A stretch of DNA of 64,000 nt from NCBI RefSeq assembly GCF_030733205.1, contig NZ_JASHJL010000017.1, positions 1 to 64,000 on the forward strand, written 5' to 3'. A program made the translations under genes and the position numbers. Each line of letters opens with the position of its first letter. Position 1 is the stretch's first letter. The notes under the pieces were generated by a model. The model ran no database searches. It saw nothing but the letters and a program-made list of their open reading frames with translations, and was not told the origin of the DNA. The stretch is from Mameliella sp. MMSF_3455 (GTDB lineage Bacteria; Pseudomonadota; Alphaproteobacteria; Rhodobacterales; Rhodobacteraceae). Shown here piece by piece: positions 42,117 through 51,895 of the stretch.

Positions 42117-43510
42117 TGACAGAAAAACAGACTGACTGGCATGCCATTGCCACCGAACTCGCCCCTGTCGAGGTGATCGAGGAACCGGTGCTGATCAAGA
42201 AACGCTCGCGCGATTTCTTCTGGTACTCGCCGATCCTGAATGCCCAGCTGAAGAAGAGTTTCGGGGATCTGGTGGCGCGGCCCGCAACCCGCGAGGAACT
42301 GGCGCATTGCCTTGCCGTCGCCTACGCGCACGACTTGCCCGTCGTGCTGCGCGGCGGCGGGACTGGCAACTACGGACAGGCCGTGCCGCTGCAAGGCGGG
42401 TTGATCATCGAGACCACGGCGATGAACCGCATCCTTGAAGTCGGCGAGGGCTTTGTCCGTGTCGAGGCAGGCGCCCTGATGGCCGATATCAACGCCGCTC
42501 TGATCCCGCAGGGCTGGGAGATGGCGATGTTCCCCTCGACCCAGGACATCGCCACCATCGGCGGATTTGTCGCCGGGGGCAGCGCCGGGATCGGGTCCAT
42601 CGCCAACGGCGCGTTGCGTGAAAAGGGCAATATCATCAGCCTCAAGGCGCTCTCGGTCGAGGAGGCGCCGCAGGAGCGGGTGTTCGACGCCGAAGAGGCG
42701 CTGCAACTGCACCACGCCTGGGGCCTGAACGGCGCGATCACCGAGGTCACGCTGCGCACCGTTCCGACCCGTGACTGGATCGGCTGCATGGCCACGTTTG
42801 ACAGCTATCGCGACTGCTACGCGGCGGGCTACGCGCTTGCGCAAAGCGAGACGATCGGGCGCAAGCTGTGCTCTGCCGTCGAGGCGCGGATCGTCGATTA
42901 CTTCCCCCGGCTCGAAGGCCACCTGCCCAAGGGGCGGCACCTTTTGGTGGCGCTGGTCCCGCACGAGGACATGGAGGCCTATCGCGCCCTGATCGCGGCG
43001 CAGGGCGGGACGGTAGACCTCGCCCTCGACGATGCCGAACGCAAGGCCAAGGGCATCCCGCATGTGTTCGAATTCGCCTACAACCACACCACGTTGCAGG
43101 TGCTCAAGGCCGACCGGTCCGCCACCTACCAGCAATACGGGGTCGGCGATCCGTCGGATGCCGAAGCCGTGGCGCGGCTTGGCAAGGAGGTGGGCGACGA
43201 CCTTTGGCAGCACCATGAATTCGCCCGGGTGGACGGAAGGATCGTCGCGTTCGATCTGCCGATCATCTGGTTCACCGACGAAGCCCGCCTGCGCGAGATC
43301 GACGACACCTATCGCGCGCACGGGTTTTCCGTGGCCGACGCCCATACCTACCACGTCGAGGGCGGCGGTCTGAAGAACGCCGACTACCGGCACCTGGCGT
43401 GGAAAAAGCGCATGGACCCCAAGGGACTGCTGAACCCCGGCAAGTCACGGGCCTGGGAGATGGTGCGCCATCTCTCCGCAGACGACATCGAAGCAAAGGC
43501 CAAGGACTGA
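42116..43510 (+). CDS. FAD-linked oxidase (GlcD/VAO type)
   Basis: A 464-residue flavoprotein of the vanillyl-alcohol-oxidase-like FAD_binding_4 family. The FAD-binding region is LPVVLRGGGTGNYGQAVPLQ, VRVEAGALMADINAAL and IGGFVAGGSAGIGSIANGAL. No covalent flavin His is evident: the residue in RGGGTGN is replaced relative to H-containing oxidases. The C-terminal substrate domain ends with KKRMDPKGLLNPGK. The ATG at 42116 shares a base with the previous stop; a GTG at 42113 is the alternative. Probably oxidises a hydroxy acid or amine intermediate of the pathway. Confidence 0.8.
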   Translation: MTEKQTDWHAIATELAPVEVIEEPVLIKKRSRDFFWYSPILNAQLKKSFGDLVARPATREELAHCLAVAYAHDLPVVLRGGGTGNYGQAVPLQGGLIIETTAMNRILEVGEGFVRVEAGALMADINAALIPQGWEMAMFPSTQDIATIGGFVAGGSAGIGSIANGALREKGNIISLKALSVEEAPQERVFDAEEALQLHHAWGLNGAITEVTLRTVPTRDWIGCMATFDSYRDCYAAGYALAQSETIGRKLCSAVEARIVDYFPRLEGHLPKGRHLLVALVPHEDMEAYRALIAAQGGTVDLALDDAERKAKGIPHVFEFAYNHTTLQVLKADRSATYQQYGVGDPSDAEAVARLGKEVGDDLWQHHEFARVDGRIVAFDLPIIWFTDEARLREIDDTYRAHGFSVADAHTYHVEGGGLKNADYRHLAWKKRMDPKGLLNPGKSRAWEMVRHLSADDIEAKAKD

Positions 43511-43514
43511 ACCT

Positions 43515-44396
43515 ATGACCATCCAGACCAAACCGCTGACATCGCATTTCGGTGCGGACGTGCAGGGCATCGACCTGAACACCGTCACGGCCACCCACCT
43601 GTTCCCGCAGATCCGCGCCCTGTTCGAGGAGCACTCGGCGCTGCTGTTCCGGGCGCAGGAGATGACGGATGAAACCCACCTGCGCCTCGCGCAACTGTTC
43701 GGTCCGATCGAGGATCGAGAGGCGGATGAGCGCAAGCCGGGCGAGGGGTTCAAGATCCCGAAGGTGTCCAACGTCCAGGAAGACGGCACCACCTCGGGTG
43801 AGATGGACCTCAAGACGCTGAACCTGAAGACGAACTTCCTGTGGCATTCGGACAGCACCTTTCTGCCCACGCCCGCGCTGACCAATATCATCACGGCGCG
43901 CGTCGTGCCCACGTCGGGCGGGGCGACAGAGCTGGCCTCCACCCGTGCGGCCTGGGCGATGATGCCCGAAGAGATGAAGGCCAGGATCAGGGGCCGCGGC
44001 ATCTGGCATCGCTACAGCCACTCGCGGCGCAAGATCTCGCCCGAACTGGCCGAATTGCCGATGTTCAACAAATGGCCGGACACCCATTGGAACGCGGTCT
44101 GGGAAAACCCGATCAATGGCCGAGAGGCGCTTTATATCGCCAGCCACGCCTTCAAGGTCGACGGCTACGACGAGGCCGAGGGCGAGGCGTTGCTCAAGGA
44201 GTTGACGGATTTCTGCACGCAGCCCGCCTTTGTCTATGCGCACAACTGGCAGGTGGGGGACGTGCTGATCTGGGATCAGCGGGCCGTGATGCATCGCGGC
44301 ACGCCATGGCCCTACGAAGAGCCGCGGACCCTGTCCAGCATCTGCGTCACCGTCACCGAAGAAGACGGGCTGGATCGTATCCGCATCCCGGCCTGA
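43515..44396 (+). CDS. TauD/TfdA-family 2-oxoglutarate dioxygenase
   Basis: A 293-residue non-haem Fe(II)/2-oxoglutarate dioxygenase. The iron site is visible as His111 and Asp113 in FLWHSDSTF and the distal His in RAVMHRGTPW. The 2-oxoglutarate-binding Arg is in the C-terminal EPRTLSSICV. The N terminus FGADVQGIDL is typical of TauD/TfdA. It hydroxylates a small molecule, often releasing a leaving group such as sulfite or an aldehyde. Starts four bases after the FAD oxidase stop, so it is the last enzyme of the five-gene operon. Confidence 0.87.
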   Translation: MTIQTKPLTSHFGADVQGIDLNTVTATHLFPQIRALFEEHSALLFRAQEMTDETHLRLAQLFGPIEDREADERKPGEGFKIPKVSNVQEDGTTSGEMDLKTLNLKTNFLWHSDSTFLPTPALTNIITARVVPTSGGATELASTRAAWAMMPEEMKARIRGRGIWHRYSHSRRKISPELAELPMFNKWPDTHWNAVWENPINGREALYIASHAFKVDGYDEAEGEALLKELTDFCTQPAFVYAHNWQVGDVLIWDQRAVMHRGTPWPYEEPRTLSSICVTVTEEDGLDRIRIPA

Positions 44397-44404
44397 CCCG
44401 AATA

Positions 44405-44437
44405 CGCGCGGCCGACCGGGCCCTTTGCGGCCGCGCG
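44405..44437 (+). terminator. Hairpin after the dioxygenase gene
   Basis: A 10-base-pair GC stem (44405-44414 with 44428-44437, CGCGCGGCCG) with a 13-base loop, nine bases after the stop. No T-run follows, so it may attenuate rather than end transcription before the binding-protein gene. Confidence 0.45.
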
Positions 44438-44507
44438 CCTTCCCGCAGTCCTCATGCTGCTTCCCGACAGGGCGGTCCCCCTCACGACCCAACAGAGAGG
44501 AATGAAA

Positions 44508-46172
44508 ATGACCTTCACAACGCCAAGCGGCAAACCGCTTCCGGATTTCCTGGCCAAGTCTGCGGAGCGTGCCGGCGACGATGCCGTCAGCCGCCGCGAG
44601 TTCCTGGCCACGGCCTGTTCCTTTGGTGCCTCGGCGGCCACGGCCTATGCCATGCTGGGCCTGCCGGCCCCGGCGCAGGCGGCCAGCCATGCGCAGATGG
44701 GCGGCACCGTCCGCATCCAGCAGGAAATCGTCGGCATGCGTGATCCGCGCAAGTTCGACTTCAACAGCCTCGCCAACTTTACCCGCGGTTGGCTGGAATA
44801 CCTCGTACAGTACAATTCCGACGGCACCTTCACGCCCGCGCTGCTGGAAAGCTGGGAAATCAATGAGGATGCGACGCTTTATACGCTCAATGTCCGTCCC
44901 GGTGTGACTTGGAACAACGGCGATCCCTTTACCGCCGCCGACGTGGCCCGCAACATCGAACGCTGGTGCGACAGCCGGGTCGAGGGCAATTCGATGGCGA
45001 TCCGTTTCTCGACGATCGTCGATCCCGAAACCGGCACCATCTTGCCGGACGCGGTCAAGGTCGTCGACGACCTGACGGTGACGATCTCCCTGCCCAAGCC
45101 GGATATCTCGCTGATCGCAGGCATGTCCGACTATCCCGCCGCCATCGTCCACGAGAGCTTTGACGAGCTCACGATGGTCGACAATCCGATTGGGACCGGT
45201 CCCTACCTGCCAGAGTTCTACACCGTCGGCGAGGCTGCCGCCCTGGTGCGTAACGAGGATCACACCTGGTGGAACGCCGGGAACGGTGCCTTTATGGACC
45301 GGGTGGAACTGATCGATTTCGGTACCGATCCGGCGTCGCATTTCGCGGCCGCCGATGCGGATGAATTCGACGTGACCTATGACACAGAGGGCGATTTCAT
45401 CCCGGCCTTCGATGCCCTGGACGGCTGGACCAAGCATACCGTGACCACCGGGGCCGTGGTTCTGGCGCGGACCAATCAGCTTGCCGAGGCGGGCGGCAGC
45501 CGGCCCTATGCCGATGTCCGCGTCCGCCGGGCGCTGGCGCTGGCGGTGGACAATGCCGTGGTGATGGAACTGGCCTACAACGATCTGGGCGCGGTGGGCG
45601 AAAACCACCATGTGTCGAAGGTTCATCCCGACTACGCCGACATCGGCCCGGCCGTGCACGATCCGGCGCAGGCGATGACCCTGCTGGAAGAGGCGGGCAT
45701 GGCGGATTTCGAGCACGAGTTGATCTCTCTCGACTCGGCCTTCTGGAAGGCGACCGCGGATTCGATTGCCGCGCAATTGCGCGACGCGGGCATCAACATC
45801 AAGCGGACCGTGATCCCCTCGTCGAGCTTCTGGAACGACTGGGCCAAGTACCCGTTCTCTGTCACCAACTGGAACCACAGGGCGCTGGGCATCCAGACCT
45901 ATGCGCTGGCCTATGTGTCCGGCACCTCGTGGAACGAGACCGGCTTTGCCAACGAGGCGTTCGACGCGCTTGTCGAACAGGCGCTGGCGACCCCGGATGT
46001 CGAGGCGCGCCGCGCCCTGATGGCGCAACTCGAACAGATCATGGTCGATGAAGGCGTGATCATTCAGCCCTATTTCCGGGGTCTTGCGAACCACTCCAAG
46101 AGCAACCTGAAAGGCGCTGCGATCCATATCTCGCAGGAAATGTACCCGCAGTACATGTACTGGGAGGCCTGA
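44508..46172 (+). CDS. Orphan Tat-exported peptide-type (family 5) binding protein
   Basis: A 554-residue periplasmic binding protein of the DppA/OppA/NikA family. A twin-arginine signal is clear ([18 protein letters not shown], cleavage near PAQAA). Typical family blocks: [40 protein letters not shown] and [20 protein letters not shown]. The ATG at 44508 is seven bases after AGAGAGG; the ATG at 44502 is too close. No matching permease or ATPase gene is in the window, so it is an orphan that must use components encoded elsewhere. It probably captures the substrate of the upstream catabolic operon. Confidence 0.86.
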   Translation: MTFTTPSGKPLPDFLAKSAERAGDDAVSRREFLATACSFGASAATAYAMLGLPAPAQAASHAQMGGTVRIQQEIVGMRDPRKFDFNSLANFTRGWLEYLVQYNSDGTFTPALLESWEINEDATLYTLNVRPGVTWNNGDPFTAADVARNIERWCDSRVEGNSMAIRFSTIVDPETGTILPDAVKVVDDLTVTISLPKPDISLIAGMSDYPAAIVHESFDELTMVDNPIGTGPYLPEFYTVGEAAALVRNEDHTWWNAGNGAFMDRVELIDFGTDPASHFAAADADEFDVTYDTEGDFIPAFDALDGWTKHTVTTGAVVLARTNQLAEAGGSRPYADVRVRRALALAVDNAVVMELAYNDLGAVGENHHVSKVHPDYADIGPAVHDPAQAMTLLEEAGMADFEHELISLDSAFWKATADSIAAQLRDAGINIKRTVIPSSSFWNDWAKYPFSVTNWNHRALGIQTYALAYVSGTSWNETGFANEAFDALVEQALATPDVEARRALMAQLEQIMVDEGVIIQPYFRGLANHSKSNLKGAAIHISQEMYPQYMYWEA

Positions 46173-46225
46173 GCCTGCCACCCCGGTGGGGCGGACCGCA
46201 TCACTACTGGATACGAACGACCGAC

Positions 46226-46732
46226 ATGCTCGATACCGTCATTCTTGCCCTGTGCGGCGCCAATCTTGTCTTCATGGCCGCATGGATGACCGTGGGGGCG
46301 CTGGAAAACCTGTTCCATCCCTTCCTCAACGAAACCTACACGGCAGAGGTGATGGACATGGCGCGCATGCGCGAGGACTATCCCGAGGCCTATGCGCTTG
46401 TTGCCTATCGGCGCCTGACCAACGCCCGCCTGCGGAAATGGCTGTTCGGCGTGATCGTGGCCTTCGAACTCTTGGCGATGGTGCTGCTCTGGGGAGCGGC
46501 GGTCAGCGTCCTGCTGGCCCTGCTTGGTATCGCTTCGGCCGAGACGTCACTTGCGCTTGGCCTCGTCGGGGCGGGGGCGTTCAGCTCTGTCTGGGCCGGC
46601 TTCCTCGTGGTGGGGAACTATTTCTGCTACTGGTTCGGCCACGAGGGCGGCCAGAATACCCATTTCCAGATGCTGCAATGGGGTTTGCTGAGCACCATCG
46701 TCCTGATCGCCAGCTCTGTGGCGCTTGTCTAG
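46226..46732 (+). CDS. DUF2165-like small membrane protein
   Basis: A 168-residue protein with four predicted hydrophobic segments. Features resembling DUF2165 predicted membrane proteins: an N-terminal helix containing AALENLFHPF-like sequence (here VGALENLFHPFLNE), WAGFLVVGNYFCYWFGHEGG and the NTHFQMLQWGLLSTIVLI end. Function is unknown in the family. It follows the orphan binding protein by 53 bases. The family assignment is moderately sure. Confidence 0.65.
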   Translation: MLDTVILALCGANLVFMAAWMTVGALENLFHPFLNETYTAEVMDMARMREDYPEAYALVAYRRLTNARLRKWLFGVIVAFELLAMVLLWGAAVSVLLALLGIASAETSLALGLVGAGAFSSVWAGFLVVGNYFCYWFGHEGGQNTHFQMLQWGLLSTIVLIASSVALV

Positions 46733-46931
46733 GAGCCCGCGTTCCTGGCGGGCAAGGCCGAACTGGGGGCCGTTCAATTACCAGATCGACGTCGATGGCG
46801 AAATCCGGGGAACGGGCGCCGTCGGGCTGACCATGGACGACTGCCTGCCGTCGGTGCAGGGGCGCAATGGTGCATGTCTTGAATCGCTGGCCGGACGTCC
46901 CTTGGCAGGACCTCCGGCCTTGGCCGATCCG

Positions 46932-49900
46932 TCAGGACAGCGCTTCTTCCAGTTCGGTTTCGAGCTGTTGCATGGCCTTGACGCGCGGCTGCGAGAAGCG
47001 GGCCAGCAGCAGGTAGGCCACCGGCGTCAGGTAGAGCGTCGAGAAGGTTGCCAGACCCAACCCTCCGACAATGACCCATCCCAGCGCCTCGCGCGCTTCG
47101 GCCCCCGCACCAGTCGACAGGATCAGCGGCACGCCGCCCAACACGGTCGAGGTCATGGTCATCATCACCGGCCGCAGGCGGATGGTCGAGGCGTCGAGGA
47201 TCGCGTCGCGCACCGTGGCACCGCCATCGCGCAGCTGGTTGGCGAACTCGACGATCAGGATGCCGTTCTTGGCCATGATCCCGATCAGCATCACGAGGCC
47301 GATCTGGCTGTAGACGTTCAGGCTCAGCCCGGTGAACAGCAGCGCGAAGGCGGCACAGGCCAGCCCGATGGGCACCGTCACCATGACCACGATGGCCGAG
47401 ATGAAGCTTTCGAACTGCGCCGCCAGCACCAGCAGGACCACCGCGATGGCAAAGCCGAAGACCAGCACCAGCCCCGAGGCCGTCTGGTCCAGTGTCGCGG
47501 CCTCAGCCAGCGGGACGATGCGGTTCTCCTCGGCCAGGATTTCATCCGCCAGCGCCTGCACCTGGGTCATTGCGTCGCCAAGCGCCAGGGCCGGTGTCAG
47601 CCCGGCCGAAATCTCGACCGAGCGCTTCTGGCCCTCGCGATCAAGCTCGGGCGCGATGGCGCGCTCTTCCAGCCTGACAAAGCTGGACATGGGCACCGTC
47701 TGGCCGTCGGCCGTCTGGACAAAGATGTTTTTCAGGTCGCTGGGATCGTTCACCGGATTAGAGGTCGACAGCATCTGGATGTCATAGCTGCGGTCGTCGA
47801 TAAAGACCGACCCCACGCTGCGCCCGTCCAGAACCGCGCGCAGCGCCTCGCCCAGCCCGGTGATGTCGATGCCCAGGTCAGAAGCGCGCTGGCGGTCGAT
47901 CTCGATGAACAGCTGCGGCTGCGTGGTCTCGTATTCCAGCCGGACCTGGCCAAAGGCCGGGTTCTCCTGCATCCGTTCCACCAACCGCTGCGAGACATCG
48001 GCAAGTTGCGCGTAATTGTCGCCGGTGATGGCAAAGGACAGGCCGCGGCCCGCGCCCCGGATACCCAGAGAGTTGGGCTGGATTGCGAAGGCCCGCACGC
48101 CGATCACGCCGCGCAGCTTGCCGTTGATCTCTCCGACGATCTCGTCCTGGCTGCGTGCGCGCTCGCTCCACGGGGCCAGGGAAAAGACCATGAACCCGCG
48201 GTTGTCCGAGCCGAAGCCGGTGATCGAAAAGATGTTGGTGACTTCGCCGGTGTCGCGAAGCGGTTCGATCAGGGCCTCGATCTCGTCCATCTTGGCGGTC
48301 GTATACTGCAGCGAGACGCCCTGCGGGGCGGAGACGGACAACAGGGCCACCGCCCGATCCTCGCGCGGGGTCAGTTCCTGCCGAATGCCATCGGCGACAA
48401 AGACCGCCGTGGCGGAAAAGAGGACTGCCACCAGCAGCACGACGAAAGGCATCGCCAAAGCCCAACCCAGCGTCAACTTGTAGAGCGCGCCCAGCCGGTT
48501 GCCCAGCCAGACAAATGGGCCGCGGGGGTTCGGGTTCGGCTCTGCGGTCAGCAGGCGGCTGGCCAGAACCGGGCAGAGCGTCAAGGCCACGACCGAGGAC
48601 AAGAGCACCGCCATCGCCAGGGTAAAGCCGAACTCCCGGAACAGCCCGCCCGCCTGGCCGGGCAGGAAGGACAGCGGCACAAAGACCGCCGCCAGCGTCG
48701 CCGTGGTGGTGACCACCGCGAAAAAGACCTGCCGCGTGCCCAGCACGGCGGCGGCGCGGGGACCCATGCCCTCGCTCCGGCGTCGGACGATGTTTTCCAG
48801 CACGACGATGGCGTCATCGACGACCATGCCGGTGGCCAGCACCAGCGCCAGCAGCGTCAGGATGTTGACCGAGAAGCCGACCATGTAGATGGCCGCCACC
48901 GTACCGATCAGCGCCACGGGCATGGTCAGCCCGGGGATCAGCGTGGCGCGCGCGTTGCGCAGGAACAGGAAGATCACCGCCACCACGATCACAGTGGCCA
49001 GACCCAGCGTCTTGAGCACTTCTTCGATCGAGCCACGGATGAACACCGCATCGTCGGAGGTGACGAAGATAGAGATGTCGTCGGGCAGGGTCTGGTCCAG
49101 CTCGGCCACGACCGCCCGCACGGCCGAGGAGATCTCCAGCGTGTTCGAGGTTGCCTGGCGGATGATGCCCATGCCGACCCCGGTCTGGCCGTTGGCGCGC
49201 AGGACGGTCTCGTTCGGGGCCGGGCCAAGGGTCACTGTGGCCACGTCGCGGATGCGGACGTTCTCGGAGATTTCGAGGTCTTCGAACTCGGCCGTGGTGG
49301 CGACAGTGGCCGTGGTCCGCACGGCGATGCTCTGGCTGTTGCCCGACAGGTCGCCCGCCGGTGCGTCAAAGGCCACGTCCGCCAGCGCGTTCCGCACGTC
49401 GGCCAGCGTCAGGCCGCGCGCGGCAAGCGCCGACTGGTCGATGTCGATGCGGAAGATCGGGTCGCGGTCGCCATAGATCTGCAGGTCGGCTACGCCGTTG
49501 ACCGACAGCAAACGATCCTCGACACGCTCCTGCACGATCCGGGTCAGTTCCTGCGGCGAGCGTCCGGCAGAGGTCACGGCGATGCGCACGACCGGCTGGG
49601 CGTTGGCGTCGGCCTTGACGATTTCGGGCGTCTCTGCGCCGTCGGGCATCTGGTTGGCGATCCGCGCCACCGCGTCGCGCACGTCGGTCGCGGCGACGTC
49701 CAGATCGACGTCATCCTCGAATTCCAGCGTCACCCGCGACCGACCGAAGCGCGAGTTGGAGGAGATCGAGCGCACACCGGCCACGCGGCCCACGGCGCCT
49801 TCGATGCGGCCAGTCACCTCCTGGTCGACGCTTTCCGGCGAGGCGCCGGGGAATTGTGTGGTCACGGTGACGACCGGGCGGTCCACGTTCGGCAGTTCGC

Positions 49901-50030
49901 GTACCTCGACGCCAAAAACGGCGGCCAGCCCGGAGAGGACGATCAGGGCCGAGAGGACAAGTGCAAGGATCGGACGGCGGACAAACAGCGCGGTGCCCGA
50001 CCCGGAAACGGCTGCAGAGCTTTCCTTCAT
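46932..50030 (-). CDS. RND-family efflux transporter, inner-membrane pump
   Basis: A 1032-residue AcrB/MexB-type proton-driven pump of the HAE1 group, full length. The N-terminal helix is followed by NVDRPVVTVTTQFPGASPES. VVDDAIVVLENIVRRRSEGM carries the proton-relay Asp pair of TM4, and GIMAKNGILIVEFANQLRDG and TSTVLGGVPLILSTGAG follow near the C terminus. It is coupled to the adaptor gene by an ATGA overlap. No outer-membrane factor gene is adjacent, so it must borrow one. Likely exports toxic organics or metabolites. Confidence 0.92.
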   Translation of the reverse strand: MKESSAAVSGSGTALFVRRPILALVLSALIVLSGLAAVFGVEVRELPNVDRPVVTVTTQFPGASPESVDQEVTGRIEGAVGRVAGVRSISSNSRFGRSRVTLEFEDDVDLDVAATDVRDAVARIANQMPDGAETPEIVKADANAQPVVRIAVTSAGRSPQELTRIVQERVEDRLLSVNGVADLQIYGDRDPIFRIDIDQSALAARGLTLADVRNALADVAFDAPAGDLSGNSQSIAVRTTATVATTAEFEDLEISENVRIRDVATVTLGPAPNETVLRANGQTGVGMGIIRQATSNTLEISSAVRAVVAELDQTLPDDISIFVTSDDAVFIRGSIEEVLKTLGLATVIVVAVIFLFLRNARATLIPGLTMPVALIGTVAAIYMVGFSVNILTLLALVLATGMVVDDAIVVLENIVRRRSEGMGPRAAAVLGTRQVFFAVVTTTATLAAVFVPLSFLPGQAGGLFREFGFTLAMAVLLSSVVALTLCPVLASRLLTAEPNPNPRGPFVWLGNRLGALYKLTLGWALAMPFVVLLVAVLFSATAVFVADGIRQELTPREDRAVALLSVSAPQGVSLQYTTAKMDEIEALIEPLRDTGEVTNIFSITGFGSDNRGFMVFSLAPWSERARSQDEIVGEINGKLRGVIGVRAFAIQPNSLGIRGAGRGLSFAITGDNYAQLADVSQRLVERMQENPAFGQVRLEYETTQPQLFIEIDRQRASDLGIDITGLGEALRAVLDGRSVGSVFIDDRSYDIQMLSTSNPVNDPSDLKNIFVQTADGQTVPMSSFVRLEERAIAPELDREGQKRSVEISAGLTPALALGDAMTQVQALADEILAEENRIVPLAEAATLDQTASGLVLVFGFAIAVVLLVLAAQFESFISAIVVMVTVPIGLACAAFALLFTGLSLNVYSQIGLVMLIGIMAKNGILIVEFANQLRDGGATVRDAILDASTIRLRPVMMTMTSTVLGGVPLILSTGAGAEAREALGWVIVGGLGLATFSTLYLTPVAYLLLARFSQPRVKAMQQLETELEEALS

Positions 50031-51199
50031 CGCGTGACACTCGGCTTGGTGGCGCCGGGCAGGGCGGCGCGGGCCTCGGTGCGTCCGGCGATGGCGACCT
50101 CTGCGCCCGGGCGCAGGGTCTGCACGCCCTGGGTGACGACGAGATCGCCGGGCGCCAGGTCGCCTTCGACCAGCACCCGGTCGGCGTCGCGCTGGCGGAT
50201 GGTCACGCCGACGCGCTGAACCTTGTCGTCGCGCACGGCCCAGACGTAGGATCCCTCGCTGGACCATTGCACGGAAAGCGGGTCGACGGCCGCGAGGATC
50301 TCCCCCGGAAAGCGCAGCGTGACGGTAAAGGCCATGCCCGCGCGCAGGCGGTCGTCCTCGTTGGCCAGCCGCCCCTGCACCCGCAGGGTCCGGCTGTTGC
50401 GGTCGACCACGTTGTCGACGGCGTGCACGGTGCCGGCCAGGGCGGCCGCTCCTTCGACGCCCAGCAGGCGGGCCTCGATCGGCATGCCCGGCTCGACCTG
50501 GGCGACGACGCGTTCCGGCACACGGAAATCCACCAGGATTTCGGACCGGTCGGTCAGGGTGGCGATCACATCCGTGGGCGACAGCCGTTCGCCGATGGCG
50601 ACATCCACCAGGCCGATCCAGCCGGCAAAGGGCGCACGTACCGTGCGCAGGGACAAGGCAAACTCCGCCTCGCTCAGCTCCAGCTCGGCGGTCCGCAGCC
50701 GCAGTTGCGCCTCGCGCTGGCGTACCTCGGTGACGGACCCGCCGTCCTGCAGCCGCGAAAACCGGCTGGCGGCATCGCGGGCATCCTCCAGCAGCAGGCG
50801 CGCGCGTTCCACCGCGATCCGCTCTGCCTCGTCGTCGAGGCGCAGGATCACCGCACCCTTGTCCACGAAGCCCCCGGTTTCCAGCGCCACCTGCACGACC
50901 TCGCCGCTGACCTCTGTCCGCAGAGTTGCGCTGCGCAGGGCGCGCACGTCGCCGATGGCATCGACGCGGTCGTTGGTGGTGGCCTCGGTCACGGCGGCCA
51001 CGACGACCTGCGCCGGACCGCGCGGACCGAAGCCCCGGCGGGTGTTCGAGACATCCGCTGCCGCACCTTCGATCCCCAGGACGCCCGACACGCCGGTACG
51101 GTCAAGGAAGGCGGCGGCGCCGGGCACGTAGTTCAACCAGAGAAACAGCGTCGCGACCAGGATCACGACAGACAGAATAACTTGTTTCAGGAAACGCAT
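50027..51199 (-). CDS. RND efflux periplasmic adaptor (membrane fusion protein)
   Basis: A 390-residue adaptor of the HlyD/AcrA type. One N-terminal membrane segment (QVILSVVILVATLFLWLNYV) is followed by a lipoyl half (VVQVALETGGFVDKGAVILR), a helical hairpin rich in Glu/Arg (VERARLLLEDARDAASRF), the second lipoyl half (VRAPFAGWIGLVDVAIGERL) and beta-barrel domains (GRLANEDDRLRAGM). It links the pump to an outer-membrane channel. I chose the ATG giving MRFLKQVIL; an ATG 13 codons upstream is possible. The longest frame is implausible. Confidence 0.87.
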   Translation of the reverse strand: MRFLKQVILSVVILVATLFLWLNYVPGAAAFLDRTGVSGVLGIEGAAADVSNTRRGFGPRGPAQVVVAAVTEATTNDRVDAIGDVRALRSATLRTEVSGEVVQVALETGGFVDKGAVILRLDDEAERIAVERARLLLEDARDAASRFSRLQDGGSVTEVRQREAQLRLRTAELELSEAEFALSLRTVRAPFAGWIGLVDVAIGERLSPTDVIATLTDRSEILVDFRVPERVVAQVEPGMPIEARLLGVEGAAALAGTVHAVDNVVDRNSRTLRVQGRLANEDDRLRAGMAFTVTLRFPGEILAAVDPLSVQWSSEGSYVWAVRDDKVQRVGVTIRQRDADRVLVEGDLAPGDLVVTQGVQTLRPGAEVAIAGRTEARAALPGATKPSVTR

Positions 51200-51895
51200 G
51201 TTCGATCCGTTCTTGAGAGCTGCGAGCAGGGCAGCCATGTCGGCTGGATACCATTTCGCATCTCTTGCACCTTTCGTATAGTCTTTCGCAGAGAAAGACG
51301 TCCGGAACGGCTTTCGCCAGCGGTGAGTGCCTACATAGTTTCCATCCGCTGGCTGTCCCGACTGCTGCCTGCAATTGCACGGTCTCTTGTACCGACGCCC
51401 CCGCGACACCCTAGCTGCGCCGCGCTGGTCCAGCCCGGGGGACCGACGCATATCTTCCGGGGGGGGCCACCTTTTGTCCGGGAATAAGCCTCGGCCGTGG
51501 TCGGTTCTTGACCCTGCGTGATCTTGTCGACCGCGGCCAGCAGGTCGCCGAAAGGCATACCGGGCGGTTGCAGCATGGCGGCATGCTTATGCTGTGCGCC
51601 TGCGGGGGCGGCTGCAAGCGCTTTGGGAAGCCTGCGAAAAACGGTTTCAGACGTGGTGCTGGAAGGGGCGGGCATCCACTCCTGCGCCGCTGATTGATGC
51701 TGCGGTGCAGAGCGCCGCTACATCGCGTGACAGACATTGCCTGTCGCAGTTAGATGCCTAATTTTCGAGCAATATTAAGGGCCTGCTGTCCGTTCTGCCA
51801 CCGGTGCAATCGACGGCACGGTGGAAAAATCGCTAGAACTGCGGTAGGTCATGGAAAACCACCGATAAGAATCAAAGCGCATTGGGAGGTGCGAA
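51200..51895. other. Long divergent intergenic region
   Basis: About 700 bases between the divergent RND adaptor and sugar ABC operons. Short overlapping frames on both strands show no motif, so I see no supported gene. The right end (about 51720-51890) is more AT-rich, with TTTTCGAGCAATATTAAGG, and must hold the promoter of the ABC operon, whose first gene is preceded by GGGAGGTG. A decayed gene cannot be excluded. Confidence 0.4.

Noticed and set aside
43272-46181. Open frame of 969 codons on the minus strand
   Set aside because: Antisense to the dioxygenase and binding-protein genes, both of which have clear motifs and ribosome sites. The product has shadow-like composition.
46725-50219. 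Open frame of 1164 codons on the plus strand opposite the RND pump
   Set aside because: It is rich in His, Arg, Gln and Asp, shows no domain motif and is exactly antisense to a complete RND pump. In GC-rich DNA such frames arise from third-position bias.
51331-51675. Possible 114-residue minus-strand gene in the long intergenic region
   Set aside because: No motif, overlapping competing frames and no good ribosome site; it could be a remnant but cannot be supported.
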